A stretch of DNA of 64,000 bases from Pelobacter sp. (GTDB lineage Bacteria > Desulfobacterota > Desulfuromonadia > Geobacterales > Pseudopelobacteraceae): contig JAVBXN010000036.1 of NCBI GenBank assembly GCA_030824515.1, positions 1 to 64,000 of the forward strand, read 5' to 3'. The notes under the pieces are model-generated. The model did no database searches and was not told the origin of the DNA. It worked only from the letters and a program-made list of their open reading frames with translations. The position numbers and the translations under genes were made by a program. Positions 1-8,182 of the stretch are shown here, one piece after another (the stretch's first letter is position 1; each line of letters starts with the position of its first letter).

Positions 1-1
1 G

Positions 2-106
2 GTCAATTTATTCGAGAAAAAGCCCATTTCATCACTGGTTGCAGAGGCTCTCAAGCGAAAAAACGATGCATGTGATGACAACCAACTGAACTTATTCAGT
101 TATTAA
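2..106 (+). CDS. C-terminal end of an unidentified protein, cut by window start
   Basis: An open frame enters from the left edge and stops at TAA 104-106. The visible 34 residues are charged, include a KRKND stretch, and end in QLNLFSY. A Leu-Phe rich end of this kind is seen in several transposase families, and RHS loci often neighbour insertion sequences, so a transposase tail is one possibility, but nothing here proves it. A short inverted repeat (AACTGAA/TTCAGTT) overlaps the stop region. Reading the adjacent upstream sequence would settle the family. Confidence 0.3.
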   Translation, partial: VNLFEKKPISSLVAEALKRKNDACDDNQLNLFSY

Positions 107-113
107 CCGGACA

Positions 114-566
114 CTAGTGATTTTCGTTCTCGTTTCTTTCGCTCCCCGAGCTTGCACCTGTACCATAGCTTTTGCCAGTAACGGTACTGTAAATAAATGC
201 GTGGTTACCTCCAAGAGCTCCAACGATACCTTGTGCCGGTCTGTTGTAATATCGAAGTTCCAAACCCAAGGGATCAGTAAAATTAACCGGATTCCCATTC
301 ACATAAGCATAAGGATTAACCCCACCCTTGAGCCCAATCGGGTCGCGCTGCGTAAACCTCCCAATCGTCGGATCATAATACCGTGCCCGGTAATAGACAA
401 GCCCGGTCCCTTCGGCTTCGCTCAGGCCGAGGTCCGGCTCCCTGCCGGTATAGCCGTATTGCGGAATTGCGCCGGTTGAAACCAGCACATTGCCGTTGGC
501 ATCATAACTGTAGTCGCGCTGGTTTCGGTTTTCAAAGATCGGTTGAAATATCAGTTTGCCATTTTG
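114..566 (-). pseudogene. orphan RHS tip (core end plus alternative C-terminal domain)
   Basis: The frame is open from 566 down to the stop at 114-116 and has no convincing start codon or ribosome site; an in-frame stop lies at 567-569. It encodes the end of an RHS-associated core ([40 protein letters not shown]) followed by about 49 residues that differ from the neighbouring RHS protein and include GNHAFIYS and KSYGTG. The core part is nearly identical at DNA level to the core end of the large RHS gene at 1024-8154. Compared with that gene it has an eight-residue insertion (LGLSEAEG) after GREPD. Orphan tips of this kind are known in RHS/CDI loci as silent cassettes that can recombine onto the full-length gene. 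The tip itself may be truncated, since it ends in a short polar tail. Confidence 0.7.
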
Positions 567-591
567 TCAAGATGTCAGTACCTGACAACAC

Positions 592-993
592 CTATGAATT
601 CTTTGAGTTCTTTTTTTTAATAATGAGATCGATCACTTTACCAATCACAAGGAAAATAGGAGTAGCAAAGAGCATACATTTCCCAACGAATTGAGAGATC
701 ATGTAGAAAATTCCAAGTGATATAACCATATAAAGTAAAATCGAGATGCCAAAAATCAGTTTTACTTGCCAATGCTTTTGATCCTCTTCGGTACAAAACC
801 CAACTTTATCTGGGATTCTAATTACAATGATTAAATATGCCGACAGAAGGACCACAGGTATTACTGCACATAAAGTAAGCGCTAAGTCAGGTGATTTAGT
901 AATCAACATTGTAGAAACTAGTGTGATGACACATGAAAGCATAGTTAATAAAATTCCATATAGTATAGTTTTAACGTAGTCAAGCTTTGCCAT
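592..993 (-). CDS. four-helix membrane protein, candidate immunity protein for the RHS toxin tip
   Basis: A 133-residue protein with four hydrophobic segments (about residues 8-32, 37-58, 78-98 and 101-123) and a lysine-rich tail (KKKNSKNS). It starts 30 bases after the stop of the large RHS gene on the same strand, with a GAGGAA ribosome site before ATG 993. The position directly downstream of a toxin tip is where cognate immunity genes sit in polymorphic toxin systems. The DNA is visibly A+T-richer than the RHS body, as is usual for toxin/immunity cassettes. I recognise no family. Immunity function is inferred from position and from the membrane nature of both partners. Confidence 0.6.
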   Translation of the reverse strand: MAKLDYVKTILYGILLTMLSCVITLVSTMLITKSPDLALTLCAVIPVVLLSAYLIIVIRIPDKVGFCTEEDQKHWQVKLIFGISILLYMVISLGIFYMISQFVGKCMLFATPIFLVIGKVIDLIIKKKNSKNS

Positions 994-1023
994 AGTTAGG
1001 TTTCCTCGTCTATGGTGAAATAG

Positions 1024-4000
1024 CTAAAATTTGATTGCGAATGCCGCACCAACAGTATAATCGAGTACAGGCACAGTGACATTATTGAATATATGCTCTT
1101 GAATTGTATGCCCATTCAATTTGATATCATTGATGTATATTCCGGCAGAAAAACCTAGCGCAGCGCTACTAATGAAAACCCCTCCAACCGCTACAGCGCT
1201 TGCAGAAGAAAATGTGACCATAGGCCCACCAACAGCAATTAGAGTTGTAGCTGACCCAATTATTGATGCTCCTAAAGCTACAGTTGGTGAGCTTGTTGAA
1301 CCGGAAACCGCATCGGAAGCTACATTAACCAACAATGGTGTTCTTGCTGTGGCGGTGACACCGGAAGCCATCATATCTAAAAGTGACAGGCCTTGGCTCA
1401 ATTTATTAACTAGATCGTTTCCCTGAGAAAATTGAGCTGAGAGATCGGGGGTACTCTGAGTAGCTAAGCTCTGCGTACCAGCGCTTATTCCTGCATTCGA
1501 CTGGTATGAGTTACCTCCGCCAGGTTCTTGCGGCGTCAGCCCCGTCGGATCAACCAAATTCACCGGATTCCCGTTTACATAAGCATACGGATTGATCCCA
1601 CCCTTGAGCCCAATCGGGTCCCGCTGCGTAAACCTTCCAATTGCCGGATCATAATACCGTGCCCGATAATAGACAAGCCCGGTCTCATCCGGTTCCCTGC
1701 CGGTATAGCCATATTGTGGAATTGCGCCGGTTGAAGCCAGTACATTCCCCCAAACATCAAAGCGCTGTGTGCCGTCAGTGCCGCCCGTATTATTACTGAG
1801 GGCAACTACACTTCCCAAGCCATCCTGGTGGTAATACTGCGCTGCCGACTCCGTGGCCCTGATGATCGGATCGTCGGTATTCGGTCCGTGAGTGTAAATG
1901 GCGCTTGCTGACGTCCAGCCCGCATATTCCCCATAGATATCCGGCCCGTTGTAGAGATAGTTGTTTACCGTTGCGCCAACTGTTTTCTTTATTCGCCGCC
2001 CTTGATCGTCATAGTCATAGGTTTGTGTTTCAATGCCGGTCTTATCAACCTGAGCCAAACGATTCAGGGCGTCATAGGTCAGCGTGGTTGTGGTCGCTCC
2101 CTCGGTCTTCTGATACATGTTGCCGTTGTAATCGTACAGCATGCTTGCCAGCAGCGGACCTGTTTGGCTGTCCTGGCGGATTTCCTTCAGCTGGTTGGCG
2201 GCATCGTAAACATAGGCCGTAATAACCGGCGCGGTGGCGTTCACCTGTTTGATCGTGCGGTTGTTAAGCGGGTCGTAGCCATAGTTTTCCTGCTGGCTTG
2301 CCGTGCCGTTACTTACCTGGGTCAGACGGTTCAGTTCGTCATACAGATAGCTGTAGCTGGTGGTGGTTGTTGCTATCTTTTCGGTGTGGCTGTTGCGGTT
2401 GCCAACTCCGTCATAGATGTAATCATGCTGGCTGATGATAGCGGAACTGCTAGTGCGGTTGGCTACTTGCTTGAGGCTGTTGTCGGCATTGTAGCTGTAA
2501 CTTGCCGTTATTCCGTTGGGGAACCATTTCTCCGTCAACCTCCCCCCTGGGTCGTATCCGAAGGTGACATAGTCGAGGTTGGCGGCCCAGATGCCGGAAA
2601 GCCTGCCGACCGGATCATACAGGTAGTCGGTGCGGTTGCCGTCCGAGTCCTTCATCCAGTTCAGGAGTCCACCGGGACTGTAGTTGTAGGTGAGGGTCTT
2701 GTTGCCACGGCTGTCGGTAAAGGTGTTCAGCCGGTGGGCGGGGTCATAGGTATAGGAGTAGGTCGCTTCCGGCGTCCCGGCGGTGACGATCTGGCCCAAT
2801 GGGTTTCGGGTGTAGGTTGTGTTTCCGGCGGTGTTGGTTCTGGTCCGCATCTGATGACCGTAGTCCCAGGTGTAGCCGGTGACCTGCCCCTTGGCATCGG
2901 TCATGGTGGTGACATTGTTGTTTACGTCGTAAACAAAGGTTGAAAACTTGCCGAGAGGGTCGGTTTCTTTCAGCTTGCGGCCAAAGTCGTCGTATTGGTA
3001 GGTTATCTGCGTTGCAACCAAGTCGCTGACAGGGTTGGTTCCTGTGCTATCCGTTCTTCCAGCATCGACACGAACGAGATTCCCCAAGGTGTTATAATTG
3101 TAAGTGGTAACTGGCCTGATAACACCATAGGTCGCATCGCTGTACTGGGGACCGACAATCCTGGTGGGGCGGTTCAATTCGTCAAAGGTGGTCATGGTGG
3201 TGCGGGATGCGGAGCCGTCCGCCGGTATATCGGTAACCGTTGTTATGTTGCCGTTGGCGTCATAGTCGTACTGCATGGCGCGTCCGCTGCTAAAGGACTG
3301 GATTTTAGGCTGGGTGACCTTCTTCAGGCGGCCGTCCTTGCTGCTATCGAAGTATTCGTAGCTGACAACATTGCCGTTCGGGTCGGTGATTTTGCGCGGC
3401 TTGCCGGATAGATCCAGGGTCTTGGTGACGGCGTTGTTCTCCTGGTCGTAGGCCTTGAGGACGCGGTTATTCTCGTCGTATTCGAAGCTCAGGCTGTAAT
3501 TGTCCGGATTGATGATTTTAACGACATTCCCGGCCGTGTCGTACTGGTAGGCGGTGACATTCCCCGCGGAGTCAAGGCGGGTCTGTTTCCTGTCGGATAG
3601 ATCAAAACCGGCGCTACTGCTGTCCAGCAATGTTGGCTGCTCGTTATATGATATTACAAGTCGTTCTGCAGCGGGGTTGCCGTTGGGGTCATATTCGTAA
3701 TCGCGTTGATTGCCTGCGCCATCGGTTCCTCTTACCACTCGGTCAACGTCGTCATAGTCGAATGCTGTTGGATACCAGTCGGCGGTGATGCCGTTTTTTA
3801 TCCTGCCGAGGCTGTCGTAAACAAGGCCGGTCGAATCGTATTCAGCGCTGGTGATTGTTCCGTCGCCATTCTTGTCACCCCGTCGGGTAATGCTTACCAG
3901 GTTCAATCCTTGGACATTATTGACGGTGTCGCTGTAGCCGTACTCCAGTGTCGGGCCGGTCAATGTCGCGGGGTTGGCGATCTGGGCCGTGAAGTCTCGT

Positions 4001-7000
4001 ACTCTTCTGTTGGTTAGTGAATTCCCGTAAGCGTCATAACCGTTCACCGTCCAGGCAACTATCTCGGAAGCCACCGGAACATAGATCGTTGGGTCGATTG
4101 TTGCTCCCAGACCGCTCTTGAGCTTGATCTCCTGGAGAAGGTTGCCGTAAGTGTCATATTTGAAGATGGTATAGTTTCCTGCTGCGTCCTTGACTTTGCA
4201 TGGCTGGTTAAATGAGTTGAAGTAGCTGAATTGTACAGCTGTGCCGGAAGGATTGGTTATTTGTGTAACATTGCCGTTGGCATCGTACTGATAAGCGGTT
4301 AAATATCCCTCAGGGTCTTTCTTGGAGAGCCGGTTGTATGGGTTTGATGAGTCGTAGGTATATTCACGTTTTGCGCCATTTTCTTCTACAATTTTTTCCG
4401 GATTGCCGAACTCGTTAAAGAAGAAGCGCCGAGTAAAGCCGCGTTCGTTTACCTGTACGGTCTCTCGTCGAAAATCGTTATAGGTGAAGGTGTTGGTTTC
4501 ACCGAGAGTGTTGTAATGGCGGAAGGCCCGTCCATTGGAATAGTACTCAAACGTCATTGAGTTGCCGCGAGGCAGGGTATACTTCTTCAAGGCGTGGTTG
4601 ATGTTGATGCCGTCGGTATCCGAGTAATATTCATATCCGACAGGGTTCTGTTTTCCCGCAGCCGCCAGAGGATTCTTATATGAAGTAAGGTTGTTGTTTC
4701 CGTCGTATCCGTACTGGTGCTTGCGACCGGTCCAGTCGTTGACTTCGCTGATACGGCTTCCTGTATAAGTCAGGGTGATAACGCGGCCCAGGCCGTCGGT
4801 GATGGTAACTTTACCGGCAGGATACGCCACGGTCAGGGTGTTGTTGTTTCGGTCGCGAATGGAAATAAGCCGTGCCTTCTGGTTGACCGTACCGGCAACG
4901 TTTTCAAAGGTGTAGGTTAAACCGTTCTTCTCACGGATTGTATAAGTGCCGTTGGCGGCTTTCGCCACCAGGAAGTGAAATCCGTTGGGCTGGGTGAATA
5001 CACTCCCAACTGGAACACCGGTCCCATTTCCGGCCACCTTGATAAACTTCTCGGAGCCGGTGCCGTCGATCCAGCTAACCGCAGAGGTAATCAGATCCGA
5101 ATCGGCGGCCTCAGTTGTGCCGTTATAGTTGTCATCCTTGAAAGTGAGATAGTGGTTGAAGCTGTGAGTCCAACCGTAACCGAGTGGTCCGTCTTGTGGG
5201 TTTCTGCTGTTGTAGGAACGTTCAAAAACCAGCGGCAGCCCGCCTCGGCCTTTGAGAGAGAGATCACGTTCAGTGTGGTAGACGTTGCCGGTGACCATAT
5301 TGACCGGGTCGCCGCTTGTGGTGTCGTAGATGGTTGAGCCGTTGCCGATGGTGCCGTTTCCTACAGATAATGGGGCAGTAGTTGTTATAGTACCGGTGTT
5401 GGGTAACACGTATCCGGTGTCGGTCCCGGAATCGTATTCATATGAAATCGGAGTGGAGACCGTGTACCCTCCCGCATATTGATTGATAGCGTAGGTGCCT
5501 TGCATTCTACCATCAATGGCGAGGCTGTTTTTTTCTGCAACGAAGACAGCACCCTTCCAAGTTTGGTACTGGATAAGGCTCCGGGGAATGGTCAGTGTAT
5601 ATCCTTGAGAGATATAGCTGGAATAGATGCTGCTAACCTGAGTCGGGTTGTAGTTGAGAGATGAATCGACATTCGATGTAAACTTGGAACTGTTGGCTGC
5701 CCAATTGCTGCTGGTGAGAGTCATGACCTCGATACCAGTCTCCCTGGCGAACTGGATTCCACGGACGGTGGAAACTGCATCGAGACGCGAGTTTTCCTGC
5801 CAAATGTACGACTCATAAGCCGATGTGGTGTAGCCGAAAAGTTGGAAAGTCTTCCAGACCGCACCACCTGTGGAAAGGTCAAGGTTACGGGAAATGTTTC
5901 CAGGCATATCCACTAGAAAGCCAACGCGGTCAACTGCAAATGGCAGCTCGAAGAGATAATGAACCTTGGTCCGGGCACAAGTGAGTCCCAAGTGGTTGCC
6001 GTTCTCGCCCGTGCCGCCGTCCAGTTCGCCAATACGCTTGCTGGCGTCGGAAATGTATCTCAAGTACTTGAGGCCCACCAGATTGAGGAATTCTCCCTCG
6101 GTTTCCTCCAGGTTAGTCATGGGGTTGTCGGTGATTTTAACTTTGTCCAAGAGCAGCTTGGCTCGTTCGGACAGGAGTCGATCCGATGCTTGAAAGGCAT
6201 AGGCTTGAAGCGAATGATAGTTGGCTGCGCCGATGTTTTTAAATTGAACATGGTTAAGGTAGCATGGTGATGGAGAAATAGGATCATAAGTCGCGGGGCA
6301 ATTACCACCGGGGGCAAGCTCCTGAAGTTTGATGTCCAAAGTCAGTTGGTTGTCAACGGTACAGAGTCCAGCAGCAGTCGTCCCTATTGCCTTATCTACT
6401 CCTTCGCTCTTGATGACGGGCACCACGTTGATTGTGCAGGGAATGGCAGAGTCGAGGTTTCCATCGGTTTTCCAAGCGTCAAGAGCTGTCTGGTCACCAG
6501 AGGTGGCGCCCTTGTAGGAGAGTGTTGTACGTGTAAGTACCGTTTCGGGGAGTGAAAGGGTAGTAGTTGCCAGTGTTGTGCCGGCGCTGTTCATGGCACT
6601 GACGGTAAACTTGACTCTGTGGCTTTCCGGCACCTCCGCCGTGTCGGATGTGACTATTCCGTCACCCCATGGAGGAAAGTTAATGATCTCGTAGGGAGGA
6701 GCCGCTGGCAGAATATCCACTCGGCGAGGCAGTAAAACTCCCTTGTACGGAACATCCTCCAAGGTGTTGTTATTGTAATTGGGCGCAAGGACTTTGATTG
6801 CAGTTTCCATTTGTTGTTCATAGGCTTCGAACGGCAGGTAGTCGCTGCGGGTGGCAAGGTAGGTGCTGTAATCGAAGGAAACGTTGGTTGCAATTCCCGC
6901 TTGATAGTTCTTGTCCTTGACACTTGGGTCCAACGGTATCCAACGGTGACCTGCGTTGTCAAACTTCGCCCCTCGGTAGTGGGCATAGGGGACGCAGGCT

Positions 7001-8154
7001 TCGGCCCAAACGTGGGTGAACTGCACTTGTCCGGTTCCGGAATTTAGATATGTAGGTATACCACCGACACTGAGTGAATGAGCCGCCGCAGTCTGAGTCT
7101 TGACACCCAGCCAGCGCAATAACCGGTCTTCATTATCAGAGTTGACGGTGCCCTTGACGTAGCGTGCCGGGATATTGGAAGCCCGCAATAGAGCGATAAG
7201 AAGCGAAGTCTGATCTGTCGCGTTGCCTGCCTTGGCTACCAGAGTGCCTGTCGCCCCTTTCAGGGAACCGTAGTAAGGCTCGAACCTGATTTCATTGGCA
7301 ACATATTCTAAAATTCTGGCTGGAGAGAAGCCGAGTTGTTGAGCCAAGGCCTTTATTTCCGGTGTAAGCTTCACTTCTGGATTTTCGCCCAGGTCGGCGG
7401 CAGTATAGCCGCAGCTTAGTGCTTCACCAGGAACCGGGTCAGGTAGCGGGGCCAAAAGAGTATTACCGTTAAAAGCGTATAGGTTATTCAAGGAACGCGG
7501 CTGAGACATGAGAAAAGCCGGAGGAACGGCATGATTGTAGTCAGGTTGCTGGAACGGTCTGTTCTCATTGGAGCAGGTTGGAAGCGGCGCGCTTCCCAAT
7601 GCCTGCTCACGATCTTTTAACCTCCCGTGAAGGTTGTGTAGCTCCTTGCGGGCTTTGGCAACGACTATATCCCGGCCATGTTTATCCGGCGCAGTGCGCA
7701 CCGCCTCTAATGACCGGCTTAGCAGATCGAAACGCTCTTCAACCTTGATCAGCAGTGCGTCCCATGCCGCAACTTGCTCGGTTAGTCCCAGTGATGACAG
7801 GCGTTCCCTGGTGCTTGCAAACCTGGAGCGCAGTTCGGTTCGCAGCACACCGAGTTCGTTTGACTTGCCATGCAGGAGCATCAGTTTTGCCGCCAATGCC
7901 GTACCATCGCCGGTTGTGTGCTCCTCCACCTGGCGGAGAAGGTCCGCTGCTTCGTCAAGGTGGCGACTGAGCGCCTGGACAAGAGGGTCCATTGCTCCGC
8001 GCTGTAGACCAACAATTCGCGAGATTACTTCATCCGGTATAGGAGCCGGATCGCGATGCTCGGCTTTTGCCGGGAGGGACAATAATCCCGAAGTCAATAA
8101 AAACGAGCAGATGATGAATCCTGTCTGACGGAATAGCTTGGAATGAATGATCAT
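1024..8154 (-). CDS. giant RHS/YD-repeat protein with transglutaminase-like domain and hydrophobic toxin-like tip
   Basis: 2376 residues. A signal peptide occupies about residues 1-31 (hydrophobic run ending LPAKAEH). A helical charged region follows, then a transglutaminase-like fold at about 260-410 with the His (FTHVWAEAC) and Asp (WIPLDPS) of the triad; the usual Cys position reads GNATDQTS, so it is probably not an active enzyme. A DUF6531-type entry (DPVNMVTGNVYH) lies near residue 950, then some 1200 residues of YD repeats (for example YEYDPNGN, YQYDTAGN). The RHS core ends at about 2205 ([20 protein letters not shown]...DPTGL). The last 170 residues are Gly/Ala/Ser-rich with long hydrophobic stretches, and resemble a membrane-active tip more than a nuclease. 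The start ATG 8154 has GGAG nine bases upstream. It lies 28 bases after the cyclase-like gene, so the two are probably co-transcribed. RHS shells encapsulate and release C-terminal toxins in contact competition; that role is inferred here. Confidence 0.88.
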   Translation of the reverse strand: MIIHSKLFRQTGFIICSFLLTSGLLSLPAKAEHRDPAPIPDEVISRIVGLQRGAMDPLVQALSRHLDEAADLLRQVEEHTTGDGTALAAKLMLLHGKSNELGVLRTELRSRFASTRERLSSLGLTEQVAAWDALLIKVEERFDLLSRSLEAVRTAPDKHGRDIVVAKARKELHNLHGRLKDREQALGSAPLPTCSNENRPFQQPDYNHAVPPAFLMSQPRSLNNLYAFNGNTLLAPLPDPVPGEALSCGYTAADLGENPEVKLTPEIKALAQQLGFSPARILEYVANEIRFEPYYGSLKGATGTLVAKAGNATDQTSLLIALLRASNIPARYVKGTVNSDNEDRLLRWLGVKTQTAAAHSLSVGGIPTYLNSGTGQVQFTHVWAEACVPYAHYRGAKFDNAGHRWIPLDPSVKDKNYQAGIATNVSFDYSTYLATRSDYLPFEAYEQQMETAIKVLAPNYNNNTLEDVPYKGVLLPRRVDILPAAPPYEIINFPPWGDGIVTSDTAEVPESHRVKFTVSAMNSAGTTLATTTLSLPETVLTRTTLSYKGATSGDQTALDAWKTDGNLDSAIPCTINVVPVIKSEGVDKAIGTTAAGLCTVDNQLTLDIKLQELAPGGNCPATYDPISPSPCYLNHVQFKNIGAANYHSLQAYAFQASDRLLSERAKLLLDKVKITDNPMTNLEETEGEFLNLVGLKYLRYISDASKRIGELDGGTGENGNHLGLTCARTKVHYLFELPFAVDRVGFLVDMPGNISRNLDLSTGGAVWKTFQLFGYTTSAYESYIWQENSRLDAVSTVRGIQFARETGIEVMTLTSSNWAANSSKFTSNVDSSLNYNPTQVSSIYSSYISQGYTLTIPRSLIQYQTWKGAVFVAEKNSLAIDGRMQGTYAINQYAGGYTVSTPISYEYDSGTDTGYVLPNTGTITTTAPLSVGNGTIGNGSTIYDTTSGDPVNMVTGNVYHTERDLSLKGRGGLPLVFERSYNSRNPQDGPLGYGWTHSFNHYLTFKDDNYNGTTEAADSDLITSAVSWIDGTGSEKFIKVAGNGTGVPVGSVFTQPNGFHFLVAKAANGTYTIREKNGLTYTFENVAGTVNQKARLISIRDRNNNTLTVAYPAGKVTITDGLGRVITLTYTGSRISEVNDWTGRKHQYGYDGNNNLTSYKNPLAAAGKQNPVGYEYYSDTDGININHALKKYTLPRGNSMTFEYYSNGRAFRHYNTLGETNTFTYNDFRRETVQVNERGFTRRFFFNEFGNPEKIVEENGAKREYTYDSSNPYNRLSKKDPEGYLTAYQYDANGNVTQITNPSGTAVQFSYFNSFNQPCKVKDAAGNYTIFKYDTYGNLLQEIKLKSGLGATIDPTIYVPVASEIVAWTVNGYDAYGNSLTNRRVRDFTAQIANPATLTGPTLEYGYSDTVNNVQGLNLVSITRRGDKNGDGTITSAEYDSTGLVYDSLGRIKNGITADWYPTAFDYDDVDRVVRGTDGAGNQRDYEYDPNGNPAAERLVISYNEQPTLLDSSSAGFDLSDRKQTRLDSAGNVTAYQYDTAGNVVKIINPDNYSLSFEYDENNRVLKAYDQENNAVTKTLDLSGKPRKITDPNGNVVSYEYFDSSKDGRLKKVTQPKIQSFSSGRAMQYDYDANGNITTVTDIPADGSASRTTMTTFDELNRPTRIVGPQYSDATYGVIRPVTTYNYNTLGNLVRVDAGRTDSTGTNPVSDLVATQITYQYDDFGRKLKETDPLGKFSTFVYDVNNNVTTMTDAKGQVTGYTWDYGHQMRTRTNTAGNTTYTRNPLGQIVTAGTPEATYSYTYDPAHRLNTFTDSRGNKTLTYNYSPGGLLNWMKDSDGNRTDYLYDPVGRLSGIWAANLDYVTFGYDPGGRLTEKWFPNGITASYSYNADNSLKQVANRTSSSAIISQHDYIYDGVGNRNSHTEKIATTTTSYSYLYDELNRLTQVSNGTASQQENYGYDPLNNRTIKQVNATAPVITAYVYDAANQLKEIRQDSQTGPLLASMLYDYNGNMYQKTEGATTTTLTYDALNRLAQVDKTGIETQTYDYDDQGRRIKKTVGATVNNYLYNGPDIYGEYAGWTSASAIYTHGPNTDDPIIRATESAAQYYHQDGLGSVVALSNNTGGTDGTQRFDVWGNVLASTGAIPQYGYTGREPDETGLVYYRARYYDPAIGRFTQRDPIGLKGGINPYAYVNGNPVNLVDPTGLTPQEPGGGNSYQSNAGISAGTQSLATQSTPDLSAQFSQGNDLVNKLSQGLSLLDMMASGVTATARTPLLVNVASDAVSGSTSSPTVALGASIIGSATTLIAVGGPMVTFSSASAVAVGGVFISSAALGFSAGIYINDIKLNGHTIQEHIFNNVTVPVLDYTVGAAFAIKF

Positions 8155-8182
8155 ACGAATATCTCCGGTATTTAGCTTCGCG

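Noticed and set aside
2002-2943. 313-residue open frame on the plus strand
   Set aside because: It lies opposite the YD repeats of the RHS gene, and its Val/Gly-rich product mirrors that repeat coding.
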